From positions 1,488,001 through 1,552,000 of the forward strand of contig NZ_CP046703.1 of NCBI RefSeq assembly GCF_009873495.1: DNA of 64,000 nucleotides, written 5' to 3'. The notes beneath the pieces are model-generated. The model did not search any database. It had not been told where the DNA came from and saw only the letters and a program-made list of their open reading frames with translations. The DNA comes from Nostoc sp. ATCC 53789 (GTDB taxonomy: Bacteria; Cyanobacteriota; Cyanobacteriia; Cyanobacteriales; Nostocaceae). This document shows, piece by piece, positions 1-9,598 of the stretch. Both the position numbers and the translations under genes were made by a program. Position 1 is the first letter of the stretch; every line of letters starts with the position of its first letter.

Positions 1-706
1 ACGCAGACAATAGCAGTTTTTGCCAAATAGGTGCTAGAACCGCTTTGACAACGATATCCGCAATCACAAAACCAATCCCAATTAACATATAAGTTTTTGG
101 AAAGGGAGACTTCGGAACTTCGCCTCTGATGCGATTTAATAAATTTAATCCTAATGCAGCTAAAGCCACCCCAGTGGCGATAAACCCGATTATCCGCAAC
201 AATGACCAAGGATACCACCCTAAAATAGCCGCTAACCAAGGTTTAGCACTAACTTTTACCAGTTCTGCAACATAAAAATTCATGTAGTTCAGCATCCAAG
301 TGCCGAATATCAATGCCACGCTACTAATAGTGGCAACGCAGAGAATACAAAAAATACCGTAGTGCAATAAATGGTCTGGTAAAAATAAATTGAGTGAACC
401 TTCCATACCTTCGCCCGTGCGAATCCAGTGAAACATCTCTGTAGTGTATGACTGTCCACGGAGGATGACTTTTGCTGCTGTTTCTGGTGCGATCGCAGTT
501 GCTACAATTACAGCAATACTCTGCAACACTCCCCACAGCAACATCCACCAAAAAGCACTTTTATATTGTTGACGACGCACTTGTAACAAGAAAATGGGAT
601 AGGGAACAGCAGTACCTAAAATCGGCATCAACCAGGGAACTCCAAAAACAAAACTTGCTGTTGTGCTGAGGATAACACCAATCACTAAAAAGATTACTAT
701 CATCAT
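1..706 (-). CDS. multi-pass membrane protein, C-terminus cut by window edge
   Basis: A continuous reading frame runs from an ATG at 706 (a second ATG follows directly) to the window edge, giving at least 235 residues without a stop. It begins MMIVIFLVIGVILSTT and has about five hydrophobic stretches, including segments around LWGVLQSIAVIVATAIA, FCILCVATISSVALIFG and MLIGIGFVIADIVVKAV. Aromatic and basic residues cluster between the helices. No catalytic motif is recognisable and I do not know the family; it looks like a conserved cyanobacterial integral membrane protein. The gap downstream to the peroxiredoxin is filled by repeats, so no operon partner is evident. The real C-terminus lies outside the window. 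Confidence 0.8.
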   Translation of the reverse strand, partial: MMIVIFLVIGVILSTTASFVFGVPWLMPILGTAVPYPIFLLQVRRQQYKSAFWWMLLWGVLQSIAVIVATAIAPETAAKVILRGQSYTTEMFHWIRTGEGMEGSLNLFLPDHLLHYGIFCILCVATISSVALIFGTWMLNYMNFYVAELVKVSAKPWLAAILGWYPWSLLRIIGFIATGVALAALGLNLLNRIRGEVPKSPFPKTYMLIGIGFVIADIVVKAVLAPIWQKLLLSA

Positions 707-786
707 AAGTAATTCAAAATTCAAGAATAATAAACATATTTGTAGTCTTTCTTCTGACTATTTGCTTTATAACAATTGAATTTGTA

Positions 787-917
787 ATAAACCTCATCTA
801 TGTTGAAACCTAGAGTTTTTTAAAAGATATATTTATGTAGGTTGGTTGGAGTGAAACGCAACCCAACATTATCAGCTTATTTATGTTGGGTTACGCTATC
901 GCTGCACCCAACCTACA
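787..917 (+). repeat. 131-bp dispersed palindromic repeat, copy 1
   Basis: The core is an imperfect inverted repeat that starts GTAGGTTGG and ends CCAACCTAC, with inner arms built on CAACCCAAC and TTGGGTTACG. A nearly identical copy, including about 50 bp of non-palindromic flank, lies in reverse orientation at 32961-33092. Hairpins of this type are common between genes in Nostoc. No coding function is visible. Confidence 0.85.
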
Positions 918-971
918 AAGCTTATAGTCAGCTAAGTCGGTAGACATAATTAAATATAAAATAAACTCTTA

Positions 972-1035
972 GTTTGTAGTGAGCGATTTATCGCTCAGAG
1001 TAAGGATTATCAGGACTAAAGTCCTTACTACAAAC
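972..1035 (+). repeat. palindromic repeat of GTAGTGAGCGAT type, copy 1
   Basis: The element has outer inverted ends GTTTGTAGT and ACTACAAAC. Inside are two small hairpins, GAGCGATTTATCGCTC and GGACTAAAGTCC. A diverged copy lies at 14813-14870. The stretch 707-1300 holds only this repeat, the one at 787-917 and the promoter region of the peroxiredoxin gene. Confidence 0.75.
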
Positions 1036-1244
1036 TTGAAATTTATTTATGCCTAGATACTTATCACCCTGATATTTGCAATCTTCTATGTAAAGAAAAA
1101 CCTATAGGGAAAAAATAATAAACTAAAGCATATATGGGTACTTTAGTCAATAGTTTTGATCCCCTTTTAATCACTTATCTGAGAGCGCTGACAACCTAAA
1201 ATTTTGTTTCAAACTGCTAAAGTCCGATTGGGAAATCGGGGTTT

Positions 1245-1261
1245 TATGTCATGATGACATA
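1245..1261 (+). promoter_or_regulatory. 17-bp perfect inverted repeat upstream of peroxiredoxin
   Basis: The sequence TATGTCATGATGACATA is a perfect dyad with 8-bp arms around a single base, ending 39 bp before the ATG at 1301. Its size and place suit an operator for a dimeric regulator, perhaps of oxidative-stress response. The assignment rests only on symmetry and position. Confidence 0.4.
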
Positions 1262-1300
1262 CTAGAATATATATGCCTTTCTAACTACAGGGAATCTCAC

Positions 1301-1939
1301 ATGGCTCTCCGTCTAGGTGACACAGTACCCAACTTTACGCAAGCCTCAACACACGGCGACATCGATTTTTACCAATGGGCAGGTGACAGCTGGGTTGTGC
1401 TGTTCTCTCACCCTGCTGATTTTACACCTGTTTGTACAACAGAACTCGGCACAGTTGCCAAGCTAAAACCAGAATTTGACAAGCGCAATGTCAAAGCGAT
1501 CGCACTCAGCGTTGATGACGTAGAATCTCACAAAGGCTGGGTTGGAGATATTGAAGAAACTCAAAGCACCACCCTTAACTACCCAATTTTGGCGGATGCA
1601 GATCGTAAGGTTTCTGAACTTTACGACATGATCCACCCCAATGCTAATGCGACTGTGACAGTGCGATCGGTTTTCGTGATTGACCCCAATAAGAAACTCC
1701 GCCTAAGTTTCACCTATCCTCCCAGCACGGGACGTAACTTTGATGAAATTTTGCGGGTAATTGATTCTCTGCAATTGACTGATAATTACAGCGTGGCGAC
1801 ACCAGCTGACTGGAAAGATGGAGAGGATGTTGTAATTGTCCCCTCACTGAAAGATCCAGAAGTACTTAAAGAGAAATTCCCCAAAGGTTACGAGGAAATC
1901 AAACCCTATCTGCGGATGACTCCTCAGCCTAACAAGTAA
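1301..1939 (+). CDS. 1-Cys peroxiredoxin (Prx6 type)
   Basis: This cytosolic thiol peroxidase reduces hydrogen peroxide and alkyl hydroperoxides. The 212-residue length, the peroxidatic Cys45 in DFTPVCTTELG, the following FDKRNVKAIALSVDD segment and the long C-terminal extension with PSLKDPEV are typical of the Prx6/AhpC-TSA family. There is no resolving cysteine in the usual C-terminal place, so it should be a 1-Cys enzyme. The start is ATG with a weak AGGGA upstream. A 12-bp stem terminator follows at 1967-2004, so the gene is probably monocistronic. A perfect dyad 39 bp upstream may be its operator. Confidence 0.95.
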   Translation: MALRLGDTVPNFTQASTHGDIDFYQWAGDSWVVLFSHPADFTPVCTTELGTVAKLKPEFDKRNVKAIALSVDDVESHKGWVGDIEETQSTTLNYPILADADRKVSELYDMIHPNANATVTVRSVFVIDPNKKLRLSFTYPPSTGRNFDEILRVIDSLQLTDNYSVATPADWKDGEDVVIVPSLKDPEVLKEKFPKGYEEIKPYLRMTPQPNK

Positions 1940-1966
1940 ATCTGAGAATGATTTCGGATAAAAAGC

Positions 1967-2004
1967 AAAGGCGCAAAGATATAACTTTGCGTCTTTGTTT
2001 CTTT
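1967..2004 (+). terminator. intrinsic terminator after peroxiredoxin
   Basis: AAAGGCGCAAAG pairs with CTTTGCGTCTTT over 12 bp (one G-U) around the loop ATATAA, and a T-rich run GTTTCTTT follows. It begins 28 bp after the stop codon. Confidence 0.75.
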
Positions 2005-2055
2005 GGGTGAGAATATAGTTAGTGGGCTAGGCATCCGAACCTGGAGGAAATCTCG

Positions 2056-2640
2056 ATGTTTTCATCCCCTTTGGTTTTGCAAATTCCGTCATCAATGCAA
2101 ATGACAGACGAACAATTTTTTGATTTCTGTCAGATGAATCGAGACTTACGCATTGAGCGAAATAAATTTGGAGAGATATCAATTATGCCGCCTACAGGTG
2201 GTACAACAGGCAACCGTGGAGGCAACATCTTTGGGCAACTGTGGGTGTGGTCGGAACAAGATAGTACAGGTATAACTTTTGACTCTAGTACTGGATTTAA
2301 ACTATCAACAGGTGCAAACAGATCGCCAGATGCTTCTTGGATTAAGCTAGAACGGTGGAATTCTCTGTCTCCAAAACAACAAGAAAAGTTTGTACCCATT
2401 TGTCCAGATTTTGTAGTGGAACTCAAATCTCCTAGCGACAACCTTCAGACTTTGAAGGAAAAAATGGAGGAATATATGAATGAGCCAGGAATACAGTTAG
2501 GCTGGTTGATTGACCGTAAGCAGCGTAAAGTTTATATTTATCGTCCTGGATTGCCAGAGGAATGTTTGGATAATCCTGCTAGTCTAAGCGGTGAGTCGGT
2601 ATTGCCTGGGTTTATTTTGAATATGAGTAAAATTTGGTAA
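2056..2640 (+). CDS. Uma2 family (DUF820) PD-(D/E)XK nuclease-fold protein
   Basis: The 194-residue protein has the Uma2 layout: an N-terminal MTDEQFFDFCQMNRDLRIE segment, the MPPTGG turn, SPDASWI (Asp92), and PDFVVELKSPSD, which supplies the PD-(D/E)XK residues Asp118, Glu122 and Lys124. Family members are very numerous in cyanobacteria and are annotated as putative restriction endonucleases, but a biological role is rarely known. The start at 2056 is supported by the Shine-Dalgarno GGAGG 9-13 bases upstream. It has no methyltransferase or specificity partner nearby. It converges with the histidine kinase gene, separated by 7 bp. Confidence 0.9.
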   Translation: MFSSPLVLQIPSSMQMTDEQFFDFCQMNRDLRIERNKFGEISIMPPTGGTTGNRGGNIFGQLWVWSEQDSTGITFDSSTGFKLSTGANRSPDASWIKLERWNSLSPKQQEKFVPICPDFVVELKSPSDNLQTLKEKMEEYMNEPGIQLGWLIDRKQRKVYIYRPGLPEECLDNPASLSGESVLPGFILNMSKIW

Positions 2641-2647
2641 GAAAATT

Positions 2648-4036
2648 TTATTTAAATTTAGGCTGACGACGATACAGCAATTTAAATTGGGAAATTGGTG
2701 TGACATCTAAGGGTAATTGAATGGTAAAAGTGCTACCTTTACCTAATTGGCTCTGCACATTTAAACTACCTTGGTGTGAATGAATAATTGCCTGAGCGAT
2801 CGCTAACCCTAATCCAGAACCACCAGTTTTACGAGAGCGATCGCTATTTACCCGGTAAAAGCGATCAAAAATCCGAGTCAGTTCCTGGTGGGGAATACCA
2901 ATACCTGTATCTTGAACTTGAATCACAGCATAGTTTTCACTGCGATCTAAGACAACAGTTACCTTTCCAAATTGTGGCGTGTATTGAATTGCATTGATAA
3001 TTAAATTAGAAACCAGACGATAAAGTTGCTCAGAATCACCTACGATATTTAGAGGTTGCTCGACTCTGATTGCAGATGTCAGCGTCACTTTGGCAGAAAA
3101 GGCGATCGCTGCAAATTCCTCTATTAAGTCATTGACAATATCATTTAAGCAACATTCATGTCGTAATGGCAGAGGTTGCCGATCTAGGCGAGCCAAGAGG
3201 AGCAAATCAACAACTAAAGAAGTAAGCCGATGATTCTGACGGTTTATAGTTTGTAGAATTTCCCGCGCTTCGATTTCATCCAATTTCGGCATCAACAAGG
3301 CTGATTCCACCGTTGCTTGTGTTGCAGCTAAAGGTGTTCGCAATTCATGTGCGACATCTGCTGTAAATTGTTGGATTTGTCTATAGGATTGATAGATAGG
3401 TTGCATCGCCAATCCTGCTAACCACCAGCTAGCAATACTAACCACAACCATCGTGGTAGGCAATCCTACGACTAAAATTAATTTAACAGCATCCAGATAA
3501 CTATTGAAATCTTCCAGACTTCGCCCCACTTGGATGTATCCCCAATCACGATTGTCTTGAGTGTGCAGTCCAAATGAAATTTGGTGGTATGGGTTGCCTT
3601 TGCTGTCTTTGAGAGTTTGCCAAAGTTTTTTATTAAAGACTAGAGAAAGTTCATCTGGATGAGAACCTGCGATCGCAATCAAGCGTCCTGAATTATCAAA
3701 AAAACGTACATAGTAGTAGCCTTGATGAATTGCGCTGAGAATATGCCTTTTAGAACTTGACTGCTGTTGAATGCAGCTTTCCCCAATTACACAAATATTT
3801 GGTAAAAGCTGCTTTACGACTGCTTCAATGCGTCCGGGTTGCTTTAGTTTCAGTTCGATACTGTCGTGTATCGTTCCCGCGACAGATTCCAGTTCTCGGT
3901 CTAATGCTACCCAATGGGCATGAGATACGGCTTTGTATACGCCGAATCCGCACAGACTTAAAATCACAGCCATGACAAGCGCATACCACAGAGCCAAACG
4001 TACCCGCGTTAGGTTAAAGAGTTTATTTTGATTCAT
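2648..4036 (-). CDS. sensor histidine kinase of the metal locus (NrsS/CopS/RppB type)
   Basis: The 462-residue membrane kinase has a transmembrane helix at about residues 14-34, a periplasmic sensor region of about 150 residues with Cys82 and Cys88 (CVIGESC), a second helix near 185-210, then HisKA with His230 in ADVAHELRTPL. The ATPase domain carries the N box NLIINAIQYTP, G1 DTGIGIP and G2 GGSGLGLAIAQ. The two periplasmic cysteines could bind metal (inference). It is on the same strand as the response regulator at 5135-5857 and separated from it by an SH3 gene; they are probably cognate. Family and neighbours point to heavy-metal sensing (Ni, Cu or Co) rather than redox control. Confidence 0.9.
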   Translation of the reverse strand: MNQNKLFNLTRVRLALWYALVMAVILSLCGFGVYKAVSHAHWVALDRELESVAGTIHDSIELKLKQPGRIEAVVKQLLPNICVIGESCIQQQSSSKRHILSAIHQGYYYVRFFDNSGRLIAIAGSHPDELSLVFNKKLWQTLKDSKGNPYHQISFGLHTQDNRDWGYIQVGRSLEDFNSYLDAVKLILVVGLPTTMVVVSIASWWLAGLAMQPIYQSYRQIQQFTADVAHELRTPLAATQATVESALLMPKLDEIEAREILQTINRQNHRLTSLVVDLLLLARLDRQPLPLRHECCLNDIVNDLIEEFAAIAFSAKVTLTSAIRVEQPLNIVGDSEQLYRLVSNLIINAIQYTPQFGKVTVVLDRSENYAVIQVQDTGIGIPHQELTRIFDRFYRVNSDRSRKTGGSGLGLAIAQAIIHSHQGSLNVQSQLGKGSTFTIQLPLDVTPISQFKLLYRRQPKFK

Positions 4037-4205
4037 AATCCACGTAGTTAGTAGCCATGCAGCTTGAGCCTTACAAGGAAAACAGTTAGATAGAATTTAT
4101 AAATCCTAAAAATGGTCGAGTCAGGCTATTGCTGCGCGGTCGAAGGTGCGACCCTAACGGATGGATAAACTCATACTGTTTCGAGATATTAAGCGAAACA
4201 ACCTA

Positions 4206-4823
4206 CTAACTACAATAAGCCAGACTGCTTAATCTAGGAGTATTTACTAAGTCAGTATTGGCTATCCAACCATTACCGGATAACTCTCCAGGGAAACTTC
4301 TGGAAAGGTCGATTTCTACCCAAATGTAATTTTCAGATTGGTATGACTTAACTACATTACCTGTAACCAAGTTCACAAACACGATTGCGTTTGGATAAAG
4401 TGTTGTAATATAATCTCCTTTTAGACTTGCTTGGCGACGTAGAGTTTCAGTTTGCACAATTTGCCGACATACACTGCCAATAGTAGGCTTACTTAACAGG
4501 TTTTGAGTGTTGTTATTTGTCTGACAAAATTTCAGCGCAGCAGTTTGAATAAACCCTGAACTCGGAGATTTAATTCTGACAAATCTATCTCCACTAACTG
4601 GTATATATGCTAAAGTAATCCTTGTTTGTGCCGACAATATTCTGATAGCATTGGATGATGTTGAAGGTTCTTTAAAAATTGGAGTATCTACTTTAGTTGC
4701 ACGACAACTCGACTGTGAAGAATTGGAGGGAATCTGGGTGATTTGAGCAAATACAGGTACACTCAGAGCGAACGTAGCAATCTTTACTAAAGTAAAAATA
4801 GACAATAACTTCTGAAATTCCAC
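4206..4823 (-). CDS. secreted protein with two SH3-like domains
   Basis: The 205-residue protein starts with a cleavable signal peptide (FTLVKIATFALSVPVFAQ). Two bacterial SH3-like units follow: one around residues 40-100 (CRATKVDTPIFKEPS to FIQTAALKFC) and one around 118-205 (VCRQIVQTETLRRQAS to WIANTDLVNTPRL). Six cysteines sit at equivalent places in the two halves, suggesting disulfides. SH3b domains commonly bind peptidoglycan or act as ligand-binding modules outside the cytoplasm. The gene lies between the response regulator and the kinase on the same strand. A role in metal sensing is only suggested by position. The 168-bp gap to the kinase gene holds nothing recognisable. Confidence 0.7.
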   Translation of the reverse strand: MEFQKLLSIFTLVKIATFALSVPVFAQITQIPSNSSQSSCRATKVDTPIFKEPSTSSNAIRILSAQTRITLAYIPVSGDRFVRIKSPSSGFIQTAALKFCQTNNNTQNLLSKPTIGSVCRQIVQTETLRRQASLKGDYITTLYPNAIVFVNLVTGNVVKSYQSENYIWVEIDLSRSFPGELSGNGWIANTDLVNTPRLSSLAYCS

Positions 4824-5134
4824 GCTTTTTCCTCAATATCAGTTACGTGAAGACTGTACATTATATTTGGAACTTATAAACTCTGACGTTAAAAAATGAG
4901 TTTAGAGTGAATACCAATGGTTCCTAATTTTCTACTATCACAAGTTAATCAACTAACAGATCCAACAGCAATACCAATACTGTTCGGTTGTTGTGGAGAT
5001 AGTGATTTGATTGACAGTAGAAAAGTACATAGATATGTAGTACTTAAAGTGTAACTTTTTCCTGAAACTGCTTCCCAGTATAAAATGCAGGCACTTTGGT
5101 AGCCAGAATTGTTATTGTCTCATTGGTTTTTTAC
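4824..5134. other. gene-free stretch between SH3 gene and response regulator
   Basis: No reading frame of note, strong hairpin or known repeat was seen in these 311 bp. It should hold the promoter of the minus-strand SH3 and kinase genes, but no convincing -35/-10 pair could be fixed. Confidence 0.5.
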
Positions 5135-5857
5135 CTAAAAATTGCTGTAAGAACGGGGGCTTTCATCGGTGAGATTGAAACGATATCCCACACCATGCAT
5201 AGTTTCAATGGGGTTCCCACAGCCACTACTGGCTAATCTGCGACGCAGCAAACGTATTTGAGCCGCCACAACATTACTAACGGGTTCTGCACTCACCTCC
5301 CAAAGCTGATTGCGAATCTGTTCAGTTGTAACAATTTGGTGCGGATGCTTCATAAAATACTCTAGTAGCTGGAATTCTTTATTAGTTAAAGGAATAACCT
5401 GTTTATCCCCTTGATGGTTCTGACTGACAACCATACTGTTGCTGTAATCGAGAGTCAGGTTGCCAACAGTTAACTCCTTGGATTGAAATTGGGGCGATCG
5501 CCTCTGCAAAGCACGCAACCGCGCCAACAATTCTGCCATACCAAAAGGCTTCACTAAATAATCATCAGCACCTGCATCCAATCCAGCAACTTTATCTTCC
5601 ATCCTATCTTTAGCTGTCAGCATCAAAACTGGCAGAGGATTACGCCGTGTTCGTAGCCGACTACACAGTTCTAACCCAGACAATCCCGGCAACATCCAAT
5701 CGATAATAGCCAAAGTGTACTGCGTCCACTGGTTTTCTAGATAATCCCATGCCTCATTACCATCTAAAACCCAGTCAACTACATACTTTTCCAGATTCAA
5801 GGTACGCTTAATTGCCGAACCCAAATCTGGCTCATCTTCGACTAGCAGGATTCTCAT
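5135..5857 (-). CDS. OmpR-type response regulator (NrsR/CopR/RppA family)
   Basis: The 240-residue regulator has a receiver domain (MRILLVEDEPDLG, phospho-acceptor Asp53 in IIDWMLPG, Thr81, Lys103 in LVKPFG) and a winged-helix output domain (residues about 130-232, ending ETMHGVGYRFN). Regulators of this subgroup in Synechocystis control nickel (nrs) or copper (cop) efflux. It sits directly downstream of the RND pump operon (91-bp gap to the lipoprotein gene). It is the obvious candidate to bind the two identical TTTCAT-N5-TTTCAT repeats at 11301 and 12434. It could be co-transcribed with the efflux genes. Confidence 0.92.
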   Translation of the reverse strand: MRILLVEDEPDLGSAIKRTLNLEKYVVDWVLDGNEAWDYLENQWTQYTLAIIDWMLPGLSGLELCSRLRTRRNPLPVLMLTAKDRMEDKVAGLDAGADDYLVKPFGMAELLARLRALQRRSPQFQSKELTVGNLTLDYSNSMVVSQNHQGDKQVIPLTNKEFQLLEYFMKHPHQIVTTEQIRNQLWEVSAEPVSNVVAAQIRLLRRRLASSGCGNPIETMHGVGYRFNLTDESPRSYSNF

Positions 5858-5948
5858 ATAATTTATCCGCCAACAATTAATTTGTATCTCTCAAACTCTA
5901 ATTTCTCCGTGTTCTCTGTGGCTCTGTGGTTCGTTATTGCTTACATAT

Positions 5949-6434
5949 TTATTTATTAAAACTAAAACGCCCATCTACTTTTTTGCCATCAACATCTACA
6001 AACATCTTCACTTGATATTGACCTGAAGATTTTTCTGGCAGCAAAACAGTATAGTGTTTACCTTCTTGATCATAAGTAAGATTTAAAGTTTTCTGGCTTC
6101 CATCAGGTGTCTGAACTTGAGCCTTTACTTTAGCATTAGATATTGCTTCGTGATTGTCGCCTTTTAGCAAATAGAAATCCATGTGAGTTCCATTAGCTTC
6201 TTTCTCAGGTACAAACTCTAAATGATAGGCTCCTGTCTCCACCACTTGACCTCCTTTAGATTCACCGTCCTGGCTAGATGTTTTGGCAGTCGGCGAAGCT
6301 GGAGAATTAGCATTTGAGGTAGAAATAGCTGGACTTTTTTCTGTATTAGCCGCTTGATTACTATTACTACAAGCTCCCAAATAAAGCAGTCCTAAACTTC
6401 CTATAACAATTAAGCTAGATTTTAGTGAAATCAT
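5949..6434 (-). CDS. FixH/YtkA-like periplasmic lipoprotein
   Basis: The start at 6434 is preferred over one 30 bases upstream because GGAG lies about 10 bases before it. The lipoprotein signal ISLKSSLIVIGSLGLLYLGAC then follows directly. After a Ser/Thr/Ala-rich linker, residues of about 60-161 form a beta-sandwich-like domain (HLEFVPEKEANGTHMDFYLL, KVKAQVQTPDGS, YQVKMFVDVDGKKVDGRF) resembling the FixH/YtkA group. Such proteins often accompany copper or metal efflux genes. It is the third gene of the pump operon, 53 bp after the RND gene. A periplasmic metal-handling or adaptor role is inferred. The exact family should be treated as tentative. Confidence 0.75.
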   Translation of the reverse strand: MISLKSSLIVIGSLGLLYLGACSNSNQAANTEKSPAISTSNANSPASPTAKTSSQDGESKGGQVVETGAYHLEFVPEKEANGTHMDFYLLKGDNHEAISNAKVKAQVQTPDGSQKTLNLTYDQEGKHYTVLLPEKSSGQYQVKMFVDVDGKKVDGRFSFNK

Positions 6435-6487
6435 TGATTTACTCCAAATCATAATCATAAACAAATCTCAAATCGCAACTATAATAC

Positions 6488-9400
6488 TTAATTTTTGGCG
6501 ACATCAATCTTTTGTAAGAAAATAGTATTATTAGGAACCAAAAACTTTCTAAACTGAGAATACAAAGCTGGAATAACTAATAGTGTTAATGCTGTCGAGG
6601 TAAATAAGCCACCTAACACTACTATCGAAAGTGGTTGCAAAATTTCTTTACCAGGGCCACTGTCAACTACTAATGGTGTTAATCCTAAAGCTGAGGTGAA
6701 AGCTGTCATTAAAATAGCGTTCAGGCGTTCCATTGAACCTTTAATAAGCACTTCTTTAAGAGGCATTCTTTCACCAAATTTGGTATTGTAATTATCTACC
6801 AAAAGCAAACCATTACGAGTGGCAACTCCAAATAGAGTGATAAAGCCAACTAAAGAAGCAATAGAAATCACACCATCTGTCAAAGCTACTGAAAATACTC
6901 CTCCCACCAATGCCAAAGGTAAGTTAATCATAATCATGATGGTAGAAGGGATAGATTTGACTGAAAGATACATAATTACTGTAATGACGACAAAAGCGAT
7001 CGCACTAGAAATTAAGATATTCTGGGTGGCTCGTTCTTGCGCCTCAAACTGCCCTGCATATTGAATATAGTAACCAGAGGGAGGATGCACTTGTTGGTTA
7101 ACTTTATCTCGAATTTCATTGACAATAGAGCGCAAATCTCTACCGCTAGCATTAGCCGAAACAACAATCAAGCGGGAAACATTTTCTCGGTTAATCGTAT
7201 TTGGTCCTGTGCCATTGTTAATTATGGCAACTTGTGACAAAGGAATCTTTTGTCCGTTAGGAGTATCAACTAATAAATTGCCAATAGTATCCAAATTTTG
7301 ACGCGCATCTGGTTTTAACCACACAACTAAGTCAAAAGTTTGTTGTTTCTCCAAAACTTGGGAAACTACTTTCCCATTGAGAGTAGTTTCAACAATTTTA
7401 GAAAGTTTTCCTGCTGTTAAACCATATCGAGAAGCAGCTTGGCGGTTAAACTTAATTTGTATTTGTTCGACTGGTACTTGAGGCTCTAGTTGTAAATCAA
7501 CAACACCATTAACGGTTTTCATTACTTCATTTACTTGGCTCCCAATGATGCGGAGTTCTTCTAATTCTGAACCAAAAATTTTGATTGCGATCGCACTTCT
7601 CACACCAGACAAAACCTCATCCATCTGGTGAGAGATAAAACCACCAATATTTGGTGCTACTCCTGGTAATTTAGCAAACTCTTCCCGCAGCTTTTTAATA
7701 GTTCCCTTCCTATCTTCCATCGCTGCTTTGCTCAACTCGATATCCAAATGTCCGAAATTTACCCCTGCTGCATCTGCATCGCCAGGCGCACGTCCAGAAC
7801 GCAACTGCACATAGGGAAATCTAGAGTCTCCCTTCAGCGCGTCTTGAAGTGCTTCTCCAGCTGCATTGGTGGCTTCCAAAGATACACCAGGATAAAGAGT
7901 GAGAGTATTCACTAAAGTTTGTTCTTGAAATTCTGGTAAAAACACTCTTCCAAAGGAGGGAGCAATTACAGCAGCCGCTACTAAACTGGCAACAGCTAGG
8001 GTTAAAATAATTCCAGAATGCCGCAGAGAAAATTCTAACAGTGGATGATAAAGCTTCTTAAAAAATCTTGCGATCCAAGGCTCCTTTTCTGGCAAGTTAC
8101 CGTAAGGTAATAAGATTGCACATAATGCCGGAGTTACTGTCAACGCTGTGATACTAGAACCGATAACTGCCGCTATATACCCTAATCCCATTGGGATAAA
8201 AATACTACCTTCTACACCAGCTAATGCAAAAACTGGGGAGAAGACAACTAGGGTGATTATAGTGCCTCCAAAAAGTGAATCACGCACCTCTTGACAACCG
8301 TGAAAAACTACATCTAAAACTGGGCGCGGGTTGGAGGAGTATTTATTCTCTCGCAGGTTACGATAGACGTTTTCGGCATCGACAATTGCATCATCAACGG
8401 CTGAACCAATTGATACTGCTAATCCTCCCAAGGTCATGGTATTTAAACCTTGTCCTAGCCAATTTAGTAATAGTAGTCCTATGAGTAAAGATAAGGGTAG
8501 GGTCGTTAGGCAAACAGCTAGATTCCGCCAATTCATCAAAAATGGAATCAGGATAATTGCAACAATAATACTGCCTTCAATCAAAGCTTCTCTAACATTT
8601 TCAATAGAAGAATCAATATAGTTTTCTTGTCGGAAGGTAGGGGTGATATTAATATCTTTGGGTAGGGCAGATTTTACTTCTGACATCGCCTGTTCTATAG
8701 CACGGGTAACGGTAGGAGTATCGGCTTGAGGCTGTTTATTAATCATCACAATAATTGCCTTTTGACCGTTAAAACTGCCATCACCCCGTTTGATAGCTGC
8801 ACCAATTTGGACATCAGCTACATCGGATATTTTTACAGGTGTACCGTTGTGGGCAATAATTACTGACTGCTGTAACTCTTCAATAGACTCAATCCGTCCA
8901 ATACCTCGAATTAATTTTTCTCTATCGGATGTAATTAAATAACCACCCGGTGCATTAACATTGGCAGCAGATACAGCCTCTTGCACATTTTCTAAAGTGA
9001 CATTAAAAGCTTGTAACTTATCTGGGTCAATTAATACTTGATATTGGCGAGTATCGCCGCCATAGGCTACAACCTGACTAACACCTGGAACAGCTAAAAG
9101 GCGATTTGTTACTTGCCAATCTACAAGGCGGCGCACTTCCATCAAAGGAGTATTTTCAGAAGTGAAGGCGTATTGCAGTACAGTACCTATGGGGGAACTG
9201 GTGGGGGAAATTTGCGGAGTTTCCACTCTTTCAGGAAGCTTACTAGAACTTTGTTGTAATCGCTCTGTTACCAATTGGCGAGCTTGATAGATATCGCTTC
9301 CCCAATTAAAAATTACTTTGACAACGGAGACTCCTGACGCACTAGAAGAACGTACTGCTGTTACTCCTGGAGTACCGTTAATTGCGCTTTCAATTGGTAA

Positions 9401-9598
9401 AGTTACTAAAGATTCAACTTCTTCTGGTGCTAATCCTGGTGCTTCAGTTTGAATTTCAACTTGGGGTGGTGCAAAGCTAGGGAAAACATCCAACGGCATT
9501 TGGATAATTGTCCGAAATATCCAAAGTGTTAGGACAATTGTACCCAGGATAACTAACCAACGGCGGGCGATCGCCCATTTAATAATCGCACTCAGCAT
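6488..9598 (-). CDS. heavy-metal RND efflux pump, CzcA/CusA family
   Basis: The 1036-residue inner-membrane proton/metal antiporter has the RND layout: TM1, a porter domain (DVFPSFAPPQVEIQTEAPG), a TM2-6 block, a second porter half and TM8-12. TM4 carries the charged motif SIGSAVDDAIVDAEN (Asp402, Asp403, Asp407, Glu409). That is the HME-RND proton relay and recalls the HME3 subgroup, which includes cyanobacterial pumps, rather than the CusA consensus (inference from memory). The ATG overlaps the stop codon of the fusion-protein gene as TAATG, so the two are translationally coupled. No outer-membrane factor is encoded nearby, so a general TolC-like channel would be needed. Substrate cannot be fixed from sequence: Ni, Co, Zn, Cu and Ag all remain possible. 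Confidence 0.93.
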   Translation of the reverse strand: MLSAIIKWAIARRWLVILGTIVLTLWIFRTIIQMPLDVFPSFAPPQVEIQTEAPGLAPEEVESLVTLPIESAINGTPGVTAVRSSSASGVSVVKVIFNWGSDIYQARQLVTERLQQSSSKLPERVETPQISPTSSPIGTVLQYAFTSENTPLMEVRRLVDWQVTNRLLAVPGVSQVVAYGGDTRQYQVLIDPDKLQAFNVTLENVQEAVSAANVNAPGGYLITSDREKLIRGIGRIESIEELQQSVIIAHNGTPVKISDVADVQIGAAIKRGDGSFNGQKAIIVMINKQPQADTPTVTRAIEQAMSEVKSALPKDINITPTFRQENYIDSSIENVREALIEGSIIVAIILIPFLMNWRNLAVCLTTLPLSLLIGLLLLNWLGQGLNTMTLGGLAVSIGSAVDDAIVDAENVYRNLRENKYSSNPRPVLDVVFHGCQEVRDSLFGGTIITLVVFSPVFALAGVEGSIFIPMGLGYIAAVIGSSITALTVTPALCAILLPYGNLPEKEPWIARFFKKLYHPLLEFSLRHSGIILTLAVASLVAAAVIAPSFGRVFLPEFQEQTLVNTLTLYPGVSLEATNAAGEALQDALKGDSRFPYVQLRSGRAPGDADAAGVNFGHLDIELSKAAMEDRKGTIKKLREEFAKLPGVAPNIGGFISHQMDEVLSGVRSAIAIKIFGSELEELRIIGSQVNEVMKTVNGVVDLQLEPQVPVEQIQIKFNRQAASRYGLTAGKLSKIVETTLNGKVVSQVLEKQQTFDLVVWLKPDARQNLDTIGNLLVDTPNGQKIPLSQVAIINNGTGPNTINRENVSRLIVVSANASGRDLRSIVNEIRDKVNQQVHPPSGYYIQYAGQFEAQERATQNILISSAIAFVVITVIMYLSVKSIPSTIMIMINLPLALVGGVFSVALTDGVISIASLVGFITLFGVATRNGLLLVDNYNTKFGERMPLKEVLIKGSMERLNAILMTAFTSALGLTPLVVDSGPGKEILQPLSIVVLGGLFTSTALTLLVIPALYSQFRKFLVPNNTIFLQKIDVAKN